Shown here: one piece after another, positions 1 through 12,287 of the stretch
Layout: each line of letters begins with the position of its first letter
How positions within the stretch are numbered: the first letter of the stretch is position 1
The notes under the pieces: model-generated
What the model was told of the DNA's origin: nothing
Seen by the model: only the letters and a program-made list of their open reading frames with translations
Database searches by the model: none
Source: Apostichopus japonicus
Lineage: Eukaryota > Echinodermata > Holothuroidea > Aspidochirotida > Stichopodidae
Direction: 5' to 3'
Length of the DNA: 64,000 nucleotides
Assembly (NCBI RefSeq): GCF_037975245.1
Contig: NC_092569.1
Span: 15,315,001-15,379,000, forward strand
Program-made: the position numbers and the translations under genes

Positions 1-3
1 CTG

Positions 4-16
4 AGGTCAAAGGTCA
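4..16 (+). promoter_or_regulatory. Sequence matching a DR1 nuclear-receptor element
   Basis: AGGTCA-A-AGGTCA, a perfect direct repeat with one base between. The same site occurs at 46728-46740 and 47558-47570. RXR, HNF4 and COUP-type receptors bind DR1. It lies in a repeated intronic unit, so function is unproven. Confidence 0.3.
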
Positions 17-395
17 CCTAGATGCGGGTCGACTCCCTGATTACAATAGCGTTACTCCCAACCTTCACGGACATTTGGTTCTCAAGTTATTGCAAAAATA
101 CTAGTTTTTGACCCCTGATTGACCTTTGTTGACCTTGGATCACATGACAGTTATGTTTTGAAATGATCCCTTACCCCATTCACAACTGGTCCCAAAATAT
201 CAACCATGTCGGATCCTGTCAATGGGAGTTATTGCTTGTTTTAATATTTTGGTTTTTGGCCTCTAACTGACCTTTGGTGACCTTCACAGGCACCACAAAA
301 AATAGGGCACATCTACTAAATGTGGTACTCATATACACCAAATATTAGATTGGTCCAAGCTTCCCTACTTGAGATACCGTGTTTACAAGCCAGGC

Positions 396-440
396 GTCAC
401 ACACACACACACATACACACACACACACATACACACACTC
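396..440. repeat. CA microsatellite
   Basis: (CA)n with TA interruptions. The copy at 47952-48003 has a different length. Confidence 0.9.
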
Positions 441-1062
441 TCCGCCTGCATGAATGCATAGGTTACGATTTCATCGAAACCAAAAATGGACTCTCTGTAC
501 ATTCTACGGCACCAATTCAAGTCTTTGAGTGTCTCTCAATAAAAGGGCAACTTCTCAATACAGTTCTTCTAAAATATGTTAACAACTGCCCGACGTCGGT
601 GGAGGGAGGAGGGGGGGGGAGAATTATGTACTCTTATATACATGGTAATAGACTGAAAGGGAAATGAAAACCTAATGATGTGTCTGTGTGTGGGGGGGGG
701 GGGGGAGTGTTATAAACATAGAAATTTCCCGACCGATCTGCACTGCCCACACGACGTAATTAAAGACCAACTATGGAGACTTTTCGATGAACATAAAATC
801 CCACCATTTTTCATGTATGTAATCCTTAACTGACTCCAATTACATTGCTGTAATTAACTTTACCAATTTCGGACGTTAAATAAGTGAAAAATGGGACGAA
901 AAGTCAGCTTCTATTTCAGACATTCCTGAAACATTCCTAAGACATCAGGTGACCATGTGACGTCAACGTTTGTATACCTCACTCACAACTATACTTTTAG
1001 TGTGTAAAGCCGTATACTTGAGCTGCCAAAAACATCAACGATATTACTCCTTTTTCCTCAAA

Positions 1063-1308
1063 ATGTCACAATTCTGTGTTGTTGGAGGTTGCAGTTATAC
1101 CTCATCCAACAAAAGCATCAGCTTTTTTAGATTTCCGAGTAAAAGAACCGACGTAAAACGCCGCAGACTTTGGATCAATTTTTTGAGATCCACGCGGAAA
1201 GATTTTTCAGCACCCGGAGTATCTCATGCCCATGAGTCCACATGCATGACCCTGCTTCTGTGTATGCTGCAAATGTCTCATTCTGTGAAAATTATATACT
1301 GTCAATAG
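1063..1308 (+). pseudogene. THAP-domain-like fragment inside the TTAA element
   Basis: An ATG at 1063 gives MSQFCVVGGCSYTSSNKSIS, then FFRFPSKR and a basic stretch ending LWINFLRS. This resembles the first half of a THAP zinc finger (early Cys pair, FxRFP, tryptophan helix). The later C-x2-H and AVPTIF-like end are missing and the frame runs into unrelated sequence, so it is a truncated domain or one exon of a split gene. In transposases the domain binds transposon ends. Confidence 0.5.
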
Positions 1309-1639
1309 CTGTGTCGGACCATGGTCGGACATAGCTAATGTGAAATTGACCGTAAACACGCCCTGGACGTCCTTACATGTAACATTATATCACGCAATTG
1401 ACAGTAATACATTTACTGTAAGAGATGACCGTATATATATACCGTGCCAAGGGTATAGCATTGTTAGTACATGTACGGTAGTTAGTTACAACTCTCGCCG
1501 GCGTTGGCTCACAGCATGTGTAAATAGCTGTTTCAACTAGACCTAACTCTATGGAATTACACAGACTCACGGTAGTTTTTCGCCCAGGATTGAACAAGAA
1601 ACGTGGATTAGGATATTCACTGCTAAATTTGTTTATTGA

Positions 1640-1915
1640 CAGGATACTTTTTCTGTGTTTGTATACTTTTGGATATTAAAACGAGTAAGTCAATGAATTT
1701 TTCAAGTCTTAATCATCTCATTACGCTTTTATGTTCTATACCCATTTTACAGTTTTGTGATTTACTGTTGTATATTTGTATGTTTAATAGTCTTACTCTT
1801 TGTTTATTGTTTTATAATATTATTCTTTTTATATTGATTGTATTTTAGGGCCTCGGGGAAGATTAGCTTTGGCTAACCGAGTCACCCTTTTAAAGGTTAA
1901 TAAAATAATAAATAA
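1640..1915 (+). mobile_element. 3' tail of a non-LTR retrotransposon nested in the TTAA element (candidate)
   Basis: AT-rich sequence is followed by GGGCCTCGGGGAAGATTAGC and then a TTAATAAAATAATAAATAAG-type A-rich tail at about 1895-1915. This layout is typical of CR1/Jockey-clade tails in echinoderms. No reverse transcriptase frame is left. Confidence 0.35.
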
Positions 1916-2560
1916 GTACTATGTAAGTATATTGTACCGTACGGACCTATTGACGCTACGCTATGTAAAAGATGCCTCCATTTGAGTGGAAATTTTGCTA
2001 ATAAAATAAGCAATTTAACTAAAATTTCTGCCTATAATTGTCTTAAAACTTGTTGTTAACCTTCATGTGTTCTTGTTTTAAGCTAACAGCTTTTAAAACG
2101 CTCGAAATTGGAAATCAAAAACAGTACAATTGTTCGCTATCTGTGTACAAACAGTGCCAATATCAGCGTTTGATTTTCGCGGTATACAAACTTTGACGTC
2201 ACACGGTGACCAGAGGCTCCTTTGGGTCAATCTCTGTTTTCAGACATTCCAGAGGTTCATGTCACGTGACTACCCAAAATGTCCATTTTCGTGGTCGTTT
2301 TTGATGGGTTATTGTAGGTTTTCGAAGATTATTTTTTACACATGTTGATTATGGGTATGTAAACTCCTAAATTAATGGAAAATCTCAAAACAAAAAATTG
2401 CCTCCATATTTGGTCTTTAATCATTTTGTATCAGCGCTGTCACATTGTGAGGCAGTATAGTTCAACACCATACTTCAGTTTTCCAAAATAAATTCGAATC
2501 CCGGTGGAGTCTGGAAGATTTTTCACTGTTCTGGATTTTCCAACTCACTACAGTTTCAAT

Positions 2561-2717
2561 TATATATATATATATATTATATTATATTATATTATATTAT
2601 ATATATGTATATATATTATTTATATATATATATGTGTATATATATGTGCATATATATATGTATTTATATATATATGTATATATATGTATATATATATGTA
2701 TATATATATATATTATT

Positions 2718-2770
<53 letters not shown>
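2561..2770. repeat. TA-rich microsatellite, gene 1 intron 4
   Basis: (TA)n with TATTA, TGTATA and TTTATA interruptions, ending 78 bp below exon 4. Confidence 0.95.
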
Positions 2771-2771
<1 letters not shown>

Positions 2772-2847
2772 CCAATCGTTTTGTTTTAAATTCATTAAAG
2801 GCCATTGATAGAAATAAACATGTGAAATAGGGTCAGTTATGGATTAC

Positions 2848-3153
2848 CGTCCATCCTCCTCCGTCAGTCATGTTACAATAAACTGGAAATGGTGATCCAA
2901 GCCAGATAGTTGGTTTAATAATGTAGGTACCACCGTCTCTTTTGCCAGCATTATATGCATCTTGACAGTTGGTGTGCCGTGTACATGTCTTTCCATCACC
3001 ATGGTAACCACCCACGCAGTAACATCGGCGAACATTGTCTCTTTCCTCACACTTTGCATTAGAGCTACAAAAGTATTCGTCATCCCAAGTGACGTTGCCA
3101 TGGATACAGCGAGCCCTGCGCGTACAGTCATCGTTGACATAGAACCCACCAAA
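2848..3153 (-). CDS. Gene 1 exon 4: VWC/EGF-like module and N-terminal FReD
   Basis: 306 nt, 102 codons, phase 0 both sides, donor GTAATC. Cys pattern and GGGWT end are as in gene 2 exon 4, with few residue changes (for example FGG for SGG at the start and RRCYC for RQCYC). Sequons NVT and NMT are kept. Confidence 0.85.
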
Positions 3154-6100
3154 CTGAGAAAGGAAGGAGGCGAAAACGGCACAGTCCAATTATTAACTCT
3201 AAATTATCAAACGCACGTAGAGATCTTTAATTATCTATCATTTCTGGGAAGGGGAGGGGGAAGGTGGTGATGAAGGAGTGTAGGGGGAAGGTGAGGAAGG
3301 GTGAGGGGAGGGATGGGAGGGGGGCATAATAAAATATATCCGTCGACTTATAACTATGGAGGCATATGGTGATTTTCCAGACAGTCGACGCAGATATCAG
3401 TCACCATTTTCTAACGGGGGGATTGCACACGGGGGTGGGGGAGGGGGAATGTACTGATCACTGTTCGTTTTTAATATTTTGTCCGTAGGGGGAACGGGTA
3501 GGACGGGGGGGGGGGGCAGCTGAGCTCCTTAATACCCTCCCCCAAAAGTAGACGTGGTTGCCCCCTGGTACATAATTGCCACTATTCTCATGTCAACTTT
3601 TTTCTTGTTTTAAAATAATTAGCGCAATTTGAGTAAAGGTATTCTTGATTAATGGGTCATGTAAAGGTAATTTCATATGAGCCTACTCTTGCTGCAACAA
3701 ATTTTACATCCCTCTCTACGTTGATTAAATTTGATCTGTATTTATGGTTGGTTAACCACGCAACGGACATGTCAACTATTCGAAATCAACAACTCCCTTA
3801 CATAGGACAGAACCACGTTTACATCTAAGTGGGTTAAGCCCCCCCCCCAACATCCTAGGATGTGGTAGCCCTCACACACATAGATAGGCAGCATATTACA
3901 AACAAGAAATCATAACCGTTCAGTAAAAACTGGGTAAACAATTAAAATGTATGTATAACTTAAGTACAACTTTAACAGTTGAAGCTTCTTTAAAGGTGTT
4001 TACACAGTAACATCATTTTGCATTACGGCGCCCTCACTTTTATCAAATCACCCCAGCCCCCGTCTCCTTCCTAGGACGACATAACATCTTGCCCACCCCC
4101 CCCCCATAACAAACATGGTGGTCGCGTCCCTGCCTTCATCACATGTCAGCATAGGCGTAGGAGCCCAATTTGATTTGGGGGGGGGGGGCTGTAACGACTT
4201 GCCCGAAAAATATAACCACATTTTTTCCCGCAACATGTTAATGTGCATATCATACAGGCATGCATCGGTTATTACATCACATGCCAATTACATACAATTT
4301 ATTTGCCCTTCCAAATTGGTTAGAATTTTTGGGGAAGTCGTTACAATAATCATGATCATAATAATATTAGTTTAACCATTGAAAAACACATTACAATTTA
4401 TTTTTCTTTCAGTAGGTGCCCGAAAAGTTCTCAGCATATTGCCCGAATTTTCACAAAAATATTTTGTTTGGGTGACTGCATCCCCTTTCCAGCCCCCCCC
4501 ACACCCCGCCTCCTTCGCCTATGCATGCCAGTCACTTTTGGTTTATAACAGTCTCTATATTATACTATTGTCATATAATATATTTAAATTATTAATAATT
4601 AATTAAAATTCGTGAGTAGAAATAATAATGAAACTATCAAAACTTGATAATGCTTATTGCTATCTTTTGTTCGATAAAAAGTAAATGTCACCTCTCTCAA
4701 TTCATAACGGTATTCACATTTTAAAATCAGGCCTAGAATTTGGAGAATTTCGTTAGTATAGCAAGACCACAAATGAACATATTATAGCTTAACGTTCAAC
4801 TATATGGTCAACAGTTAGTTATTTTCGAATCAAACATGTGCCAGTAAACAATAACGTAATTTATCCTGTAGATATTTCAGCATAGTACCCGTGTGTTTTC
4901 AGACGACTGGTTTTCCTTTGTTTTTTATTAGCCTAGAGCACAATTTCTTTTTGAACTAATGAAAACAAATGAGAACAGAATGGGAGGCATTATCCTGATG
5001 TTTAAAGGTGCATGCAATTCCTACATGTTATATGGAAAACATACTCAGAACACTATACCAGACCCTGGTTGTCCCGCATCTCACTTATTGTTCCATTATT
5101 TGGTCTGGTACATACAACACCAACCTTAACAATCTTATAATACTCCAAAGGGCAGCCATTCGCCACATAACACACTCAGCCCCACGTGAGCACACCAGTC
5201 CCCTATTTAAGAAACTCAAGTTACTAAAATTGCACGATCTCATTAAAGTTAAGCTTGCATTTTTTGCCTACAAGACCTGGAATGGATTACTACCAGCTGC
5301 CTTTGACAATTTTTTAACCAGTAACAGAGATGTACATAATCATAACACGAGGCATGTTAATCATGCCCACTATAATCTCTACAATACCACCATTGGAACT
5401 TTAAGCCTACAAACCGTGCAACAAAAACATGGAATCTTCTAATGAACGATTTAAAGAGTAAAAAGTCAGTCACATCCTTTAAGAAGTGGTTTTGTAAGGA
5501 AATAATAGCTAGTTACTGACTAAAACTAAATTATACCTGTATGTAATTACTATATATGTATATTGAACATTTAATTTGTACTTATATCTATGTATGTATT
5601 CATACACACATATATATATATATTTTGTTTTTTCTTTTCTTTTCTTTTCTTTCTTCAGGGAGTCTTCCACACTGTTAAGCTTTTAAGCTTTATGGAAGAC
5701 TTCCTCCACTTTGTACTTTTGTGGCAAACAAATAAATAAATAAATGAAATATATATATAGTTGCACAATTGTTTACCTACAGCAAATGTTTTTTTTTCTT
5801 TTCCTTTAATTCCTTTTTTAAATTTATCATCTTGAACTTGGGTTGGAGTTCAAACTTTTCTGTATAGGGAATCTGATGTAATCAATATCCTCAAATGGCT
5901 GTATATAAGTCATGTGTTCTTAAATCGACCCATAGTTTGAAGAAAATTTCAATGAAGGTGTAAAGTCTATTAGAAATTGGTCTGTGTGTGAATCTATGGC
6001 ACCATACCTGTTTGCATTCATGATCACTTTTGGTATAAAAAAAACACCTCAATTTCAAAAAGGGTTTCGAAAACGATAAATAAAGGAATTTATTGCAAAT

Positions 6101-9100
6101 TTCATCAAGATGTTTAAAATATGTTCTTTTCTTGAATAAGTCTAAAATACATTTTGCCTCGGGATTATTCTTTTTTAAAGTCGTCTCTCCTATTCATTCA
6201 TTTGTTTTGTTTTTGAACCTCAATGAAGATCAACACGATGTCATTCATAAATTAATTACTTTTAAAACTCACCAAAATGATGGTGTCTGCAGTTGTAAGA
6301 TTACATACACATTTCTCAAGCATCGCACAGCCAAGTCGACTTCCATTGTAACATTTCACCATCCCGTCATCGCAGACAGGAATAATGGTATTATGAAACT
6401 CGTCATTGTAAGACGAGATGGTGTTAATTGAACTGGTGTCGATTGGTGAGGAGTCGGTGTTAGTTGAAGTGGATATGGTGTCAGTTGAGGTGTAGATGGT
6501 GTCGACTGGGGAGAAGTCGGTGTCAACTGAAGAAGAGATGTCAGTTGACACGGGTATGATGGCACCTGAAGTGGGGGTGGTCTCGATTTGAGAGGATGTG
6601 GTGTCAGTTGAAGTGAAGGGGGTGTCAGTTGAAGTGGAGATGGTGTCGCTTGGTGAGGAGTCGGTGTCATCTGAAGAAGAGATGTAAGTTGATGTGGGTA
6701 TGATGGCACCTGGAATTGAGGTGGTCTTGGTTAGAGAAGATGTGGTGTCAGTTGAAGTGGAGGGGGTGTCAGTTGAAGTGGAGATGGTGTCGCTTGGTGA
6801 GGAGTCGGTGTCAACTGAAGAAGAGATGTAAGTTGATGTGGGTATGATGGCACCTGAAGTGGAGGTGGTCTCGATTTGAGAGGATGTGGTGTCAGTTGAA
6901 GTGGAGGGGGTGTCAGTTGAAGTGGAGATGGTCTCGCTTGGTGAGGAGTCGGTGTCATCTGAAGAAGAGATGTCAGTTGATGTGGGTATGATGGCACCTG
7001 AAGTGGAGGTGGTCTCGATTTGAGAGGATGTGGTGTCAGTTGAAGTGGAAGGGGTGTCAGTTGAAGTGGAGATGGTGTCGCTTGGGGAGGAGTCGGTGTC
7101 ATCTGAAGAAGAGATGTCAGTTGATGAGGGTATGATGGCACCTGAAGTGGAGGTGGTCTCGATTAGGGAGGATGTGGTGTCAGTTGAAGTGGAAGGGGTG
7201 TCAGTTGAAGTGGAGATGGTGTCGCTTGGGGAGGAGTCGGTGTCATCTGAAGAAGAGATGTCAGTTGATGAGGGTATGATGGCACCTGAAGTGGAGGTGG
7301 TCTCGATTAGGGAGGATGTGGTGTCAGTTGAAGTGAAGGGGGTGTCAGTTGAAGTGGAGATGGTGTCGCTTGGGGAGGAGTCGGTGTCATGCCTGTCTGT
7401 ATGATTATTGAGTGGATGAAAAACAAAAGTGATATTGTTACTTCATTCATAAACCCTTTCTTATCGTGGATACTGCCAAGTTTTTCTTGAACTTTTTCTT
7501 CTTCTTTTAAACAATGGTATTTGTATAGGTTTTCCCATAGCAACCACCTGGTTGGTTTTACAGTTATACTAAGGACAAATGATCACGTGATCCATAAGCC
7601 TAACGTGAGATGATAAGGATAGTATCTTTGCCATGTGAATGTTAGGTTTAAGTGTAACACGTTTATGGTTAGATCACTCACATGAAAACTATTAATAGTT
7701 TGAAGCACCAATGAAACAATGTTCCGTGTCATCTTTAACATACCAAGAACTACGATTATTAAAACAATATCCATGAAACATGAAAGAACTACACCCGAGT
7801 CCATGCAATATTTGCTCATTATTTTACGTTTTCTCACTCTACACGGAAGAGTATTGCATACCCCCTTACATGAAGTAAAGAACAAAAACCCATCAGTTTA
7901 ATCTAAGTCTTACGAATGGATCTTGGTAATAAATAATAAATACCTCCTCCATGGTTGATTAACTAGAAAGTTCAACGCACAATGTACTGCTTGAGACCAT
8001 CATTATATTTGTAAGGATTTATGGTATACCATACTTTTCATTCAGGGACGTTGCTATGGAAATTTTCAGCAGCTTAATACGGACAGGGTTTTCAGTTCTT
8101 TATACCTAAATATGCTATACCGGGTAATTAGTAAGCTAAGGTGCTAAATCGAACTCCAATTGGCCGTATCCCGACAATTGTATACGTTAGTTTTTAGTAT
8201 TTTTCAAATTTATTTATGTTTTGTACAAGGAGTTAGAAACAAAACAAGATTTCGGTTATTTGTATAAGTTCGAATTTCTTCAAATCTTGTACTAATGTAA
8301 GCCTAAAATTAGATATATTAGAAATAGTCTGTATTATTATTAACAACTCTGCAGAAATCAGAATGATCCTGTCAAGAGTGTGATCAGCTTCAATTATTTT
8401 AAGAGATTTTCCAGATATTGAAAGTTCAAGCCAATTATGCTGTAGCTATGTCCCTGTTCGCAATTGGTTACCTCATGACTAACAGTGCAATGCTTTGTAT
8501 ATTATAAGATCGTTTAACACAAGATTTAACAAACAAAGATACATCAATATGTTTTTTTTTTTAAAAACAAATATCCTTTTGAAAAAAACAAAAAACAACG
8601 GACACTCGTTAATCGAAGAGGCTGAACGACATAGATTAGGTAGCATTTTTTTAATATCAAGTCGGCTTATCATAATCCAGGCATTTATCCGAGATTTCTA
8701 GGAACGTGTTGTTTAGTTATCTTGCCCATGATGACAACCCTATAGGTTGGGTGGACTGGGGCAATGTGTTACAGGAATATTTGAAAATTAAAAGCTAGTT
8801 GCTTTTTTTTCTTTCTAGAGGTATACAGTTTACATAGTTTTGTTTTATTGGCCAAAGCATTTGGGGTGGGGGCGGTGGGGGTCGTGGGTGGGACCGAATC
8901 ATCATGTAAAATATTTCAGAGTAGACATATCTTAGTGGAACATTAGATGAGATATTATATTAATTGTAATTTTTCTTTGCCTACAGTACCCGCCTTTTGT
9001 ATGGGTGCTCTTTACGCTTCATTATACAAGTTTGTCCTTTTTGTTGAATTGTGATGTTAATTGTGATGCAATAAAAAAGAAGAATAAAAGAAAGACGTAT

Positions 9101-11344
9101 CTTACAGGAAGCAGAAATTTAATGTGAGGTATCATACAGAAAAATGCATTGGGATCTCTCTTTGTTTTGTTTTTTGTCCAAACCAACAGTAACATATATT
9201 TGGTCAAGTGCCTGCATATGGTAACAATACCAAGACAGCAATAAAAAGAAAAGACAATACAAAAAACAAAAACAAAAAACAATGGGAAATACTTTTCTTG
9301 GTACCCTACGTTTTGCGTGGATTTTTACACTGTTTCATGGATAAATATAAGTAGCGTATTTGATATAACTCCCATATGTACGATGTTGATATAATTGTTG
9401 AAAAGAACGGCTGTTTGGAAGTCTAATTAAAACAAAATTCACACTCTGCATTGAGGAGAAGTATATACGGTATCATGATGTGTGTATTTTTGAAGGCGTA
9501 TTACAGACATGTCTTAACTTTTAAAGCAGATCACAATCGAAACAGAAATAAGAAATTATTTAGCTGCACTTATTATTTCGTTTTCTTTTATCGTAAAGTT
9601 TTGTTTGAGATGTCACATATCAACTCTATTTTTTCTCCTAAAAATCTTTGTCTAAGATAGAAACCCTTATGATTTCTCTACAGTAATTTGTGTACTGACC
9701 TGTGTGTTTTATTTGATTGAACAATAAGGGGTTAATCAACGGTCTATCGTGCGTTACTCACAGGATTAATGCACGATCGGGGGATTATGCAAGCGATGCA
9801 CGAGGGCGGAGCCCGAGTGCATCCAGCGATAGCATTAACACCCGGAGTGCATTAATCATGTGAGTAACGCACGCTAGACCATTGATTAACCCCGTTCATT
9901 CATACACTACCATTTGTGTGGGGGAAAAATCATAAAACAAAACATTTTTGGTTACATATAACCAACGATTTATTAAAGTGATGCCCCGTAATTTTACCGT
10001 GCGTTACTCACAGGATTAACCACGGACCAATAGGATTTAGGAATCTTTACTAAGTATGAATGAACGTCTGCTTAAAGTATATACCATATACACAGAGCGT
10101 ACATCATGTATTACATTACTTGAACACGATTGTCATTCATTTCTATTTGAACATAAAAGTAGTCTATTTCAAATCGTTCCTTTGCCTTACCTGCAGGAGG
10201 AATCGACGGGTTTTTAGGTGTGCATTTAAAGGACCCCATAACTTGACCATCTACAACTCTTCCTGGATAAATAAGAAGGATGGAAACTATTATTGCCTAT
10301 AGTTTGAAACTGGTTATATTTAAATAGAAATCTAAAGCAGAATAACAATATATATGATATGTTCAAATCAGAAAAATGTCAGGGGCGACGGTCGAGGGTT
10401 CCATTTGGGAGCGCAGGGGGGGGGGGGGAGAGGGGGACAGACTCAGAGAGACAGCGTTTGATTTTTTTTTTTCAAATATTGAAGGCACTTATTTTCTTAA
10501 GTTTGCTCCAATAGGACACTTTTTGATAACAATTTTATTAAGTTTTGCTCACAACAGGACACATATCAGGTTTAGAGATAGTCAGTTCATGTGAGGCCTT
10601 TGCCTTGATTCGACAAGGTAAGAATATTAAAGGATTCCACATACTTATTGCATGTGTCAGGAACGGATTGGCATATACCGGCTATAGGAACCGATGCGCC
10701 GCTGCGGTTGGACCCGCAAATTTCCCGTTGATTTCGAAAGGTGGTTGTTTCGTCCGAGGTATAGTTAATTAATTAGATACATTGACGGAATGTTCGTTAA
10801 CAACAAGATATGTGTACAAGTATACAAACAAATATAAACAAGATTTTAAGTTGTTTGCATCTTTATTTTGGCTCCATGTACAAAACCTTTCAGCGTCTAG
10901 CAGTCTATCATTTATCTAAGATCCCAGCCTGCGAGAAATGTGCCACTTTGCCGGTACTAACTGAATTCTATAGCCCCCCCCCCCCCCTCCGACCTGCATA
11001 ATTAAATTTGTATAATTAAAAAGTTTATCGAGAAACGACACAATTCGTGTGGTAGAAATGTTACCGTTAAGGAACAGTATATGTTTAAGCCCATATATCG
11101 TATACTGTGTTGGGAAACGTTAAAGTACAAATACAGCTATACTTACTCTAAAGTAGCTGATTATGTTTGTTTTACATGCTGGGATGTACCATGAACTATC
11201 TATGAACGATATTGAAGGCCTTTATAATAATAACTATTAGTATAATTAAGTAAAGTAATATGTTATAGGCTTACCTCTGTAGCAACTGACTCCAAGGAGA
11301 ATAAATAACAAATATTTGACGTTCATGGAAGTGCACAGTTCCAT
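2848..11344 (-). CDS. Gene 1: mucin-like / EGF-like / FReD gene, 3' end outside the window
   Basis: Exons 11344-11275, 10262-10191, 7396-6273 and 3153-2848 join with phases 1,1,0,0 to give 524 codons. The protein has a signal peptide, a short linker, a stalk of 48-residue Ser/Thr repeats, a Cys cluster, a VWC/EGF-like module and the first 45 or so residues of a fibrinogen domain. The two final FReD exons should lie left of position 1: in the paralogous gene 3 the next exon is about 1.4 kb beyond the point matching position 1. A secreted lectin or adhesive role is inferred from the FReD. A TTAA-flanked transposon sits in intron 4. No internal disruption is seen. Confidence 0.8.
4150..4523. mobile_element. 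374-bp hAT-type MITE in gene 1 intron 3
   Basis: Termini CATAGGCGTAGGAGCC and, reversed, CATAGGCGAAGGAGGC. Flanking 8-mers are CATGTCAG and CATGCCAG. It contains a G-run and no coding sequence. Confidence 0.7.
5000..5745 (+). mobile_element. 5'-truncated non-LTR retrotransposon (Jockey/CR1-type), copy 1
   Basis: A frame from about 5008 to 5442 encodes the end of a reverse transcriptase ORF2 ([55 protein letters not shown]). The conserved WN-L end is reached only after a frameshift at about 5430 ([17 protein letters not shown]). A hairpin tail (GAGTCTTCCAC and TGGAAGACTTC) and AAATAAATAAATAAAT close it. The catalytic palm is missing, so it is dead. Confidence 0.8.
6273..7396 (-). CDS. Gene 1 exon 3: 48-residue Ser/Thr repeats with Cys-rich tail
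   Basis: 1124 nt, phase 1 to 0. About six 144-bp units (for example at 7071, 7215 and 7359) encode an acidic Ser/Thr-rich stalk with [13 protein letters not shown] and SGAIIP segments. The exon ends with [23 protein letters not shown] and the donor GTGAGT. All six reading frames stay open because the unit is a multiple of three. The coding frame is fixed by splice phase and by the conserved Cys tail shared with gene 2. Confidence 0.8.
7397..9727. other. Gene 1 intron 2, no gene seen
   Basis: Low-complexity AT-rich sequence with a few short chance frames. It is conserved in the other large copy, where the 6.7-kb element splits it at the point matching 7909. Confidence 0.6.
9728..9893. repeat. 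166-bp fold-back (palindromic) MITE in gene 1 intron 2
   Basis: The left arm GGGGTTAATCAACGGTCTAT is matched in reverse by GGGGTTAATCAATGGTCTAG, and the arms continue through TGCGTTACTCACA and TTAATGCAC to a GC-rich centre near GAGGGCGGAGCCC. The whole unit can form one long hairpin. A further copy of the GTGCGTTACTCACAGGATTA arm lies at about 10000-10019. Confidence 0.8.
10191..10262 (-). CDS. Gene 1 exon 2: linker
   Basis: 72 nt between an AG acceptor and the donor GTAAGG, phase 1 in and out. It encodes [20 protein letters not shown] and PPA. There is a single Cys and no domain I recognise. The same exon occurs in gene 3 at 63315-63244. Confidence 0.7.
11275..11344 (-). CDS. Gene 1 exon 1: signal peptide
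   Basis: The ATG at 11344 gives MELCTSMNVKYLLFILLGVS and a few more residues, with a clear hydrophobic core, then the donor GTAAGC in phase 1. A second Met at residue 7 could also start a good signal peptide. Exon size is 70 nt. Confidence 0.75.
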
Positions 11345-11933
11345 TTCTCCTTCTTTGATTTGAGAAAAAAACGCTAAAACCAGAAACTCAATTTGTCATA
11401 GAAGCAATAAGCCTTGCGGAGATAAGATTGTAAGTATACGCCAAAGCCCTTTGAGGATTCCAAGCCAATATATCTGTCTAACCATGGAGCACAAAATGCA
11501 GATAGGCCTACATCGGCTGCAATTCAAGAGTCCACCAATCGCTAGTCATAATGAGTTTTAAACAATTACGGTTTACCGATCATGCGCATTGTCGACCTTA
11601 CAGTGAGCATTCCTGCTGCAAAAGGTGTCAACATATAGGTATACACAGTTTCATTGAATATTCAGTAGGAAACAAAAAATCCAGGCTTTTGGGATCCATT
11701 TTATATAATTTATTAAAGTATTCTGGTGAATTTTATATTGGACTCTAATGTTTCATTTTCGGGATAACAACATAATGTAGTTAACATGGTTTGCATATAA
11801 TAAATGTGAACATGATGCAAACATTTGAATGGTTTATGTTTTCCTTTAATAATGATGTAATTTCGAATAATATCGCTACATTTAATTGGCAGTAATGGTA
11901 GCTTCCCATCCACTATGAAGCAAAAGGTGGAAC

Positions 11934-12003
11934 CCTGTCCAACCCATGGCAAGATCAAAACCACAAAAGTGAAAATTATAAACGTTTTGCTGCCAGTTTG
12001 CAA
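11934..12003 (-). pseudogene. Signal-peptide exon-like sequence upstream of gene 1
   Basis: The ATG at 12003 gives MQTGSKTFIIFTFVVLILPW and VGQ, a strong signal peptide. Exon 1 of gene 1 is 23 codons plus one base, and this is the same length up to a GG|GTT position, but GTTCCA is a poor donor. The frame stays open past it. It may be a dead or alternative first exon. A copy lies at 40995-40926. Confidence 0.4.
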
Positions 12004-12287
12004 CTATGACGTCACACCTGTTTGCTTCAAGTCTACTCATGTCTAGGAGTTGTCAGGACTCTCTGCTCAAGGTACAAACTGAGAATTTTTTTTACTATAG
12101 GCCTACCAATACCTTGAAAATTCAAGAGGGGCGTTTTGGATAGCGGTTGTACAAATGTTAATGAAGAAAAAATATGTTTCCAATTCGTTCATATATGGTA
12201 CAACGATGGGCAGATTGTAGCACAAACAACCCAAAGTGTTGCTTTAACTGTATACGACTCAGCCCAAAGTATCACTACAACAAATTT

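Larger units (their letters stand above)
764..2416. mobile_element. 1.65-kb TTAA-flanked DNA transposon with THAP-like fragment (Kolobok-like candidate)
   Basis: TTAA at 760-763 and 2417-2420 flanks the element, and the other copy has a single TTAA at the matching site (near 48328). The ends are inverted: AGACCAACTATGGAGAC at the left, AGACCAAATATGGAGGC on the reverse strand at the right. Weaker inverted similarity runs inward for over 200 bp, to GTATACC at 978 and GGTATAC at 2181. TTAA target sites fit piggyBac or Kolobok; the THAP-like reading frame favours Kolobok, whose members carry THAP domains. No catalytic core is visible, so it is non-autonomous or decayed. Confidence 0.8.
1..10946. 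repeat. Large direct duplication, copy 1
   Basis: This block aligns base for base with 47555-64000 over its whole length with only scattered substitutions, microsatellite length changes and a few large indels. The large differences are a 1.65-kb TTAA element present only here, a 6.7-kb element present only in the other copy, and three extra repeat units in exon 3 of the other copy. It carries gene 1 exons 2-4 and their introns. Confidence 0.95.

Noticed and set aside
970-1062. Upstream part of the open frame as part of the THAP protein
   Set aside because: It belongs to the terminal inverted repeat; the THAP similarity begins only at the ATG at 1063.
2504-2830. Tyr/Ile-rich frames
   Set aside because: Translated TA microsatellite.
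9022-9282. Hydrophobic frame [15 protein letters not shown] as a membrane protein
   Set aside because: AT-rich low complexity, with an indel that shifts the frame in the copy at 62024-62326; no splice signals or family resemblance.
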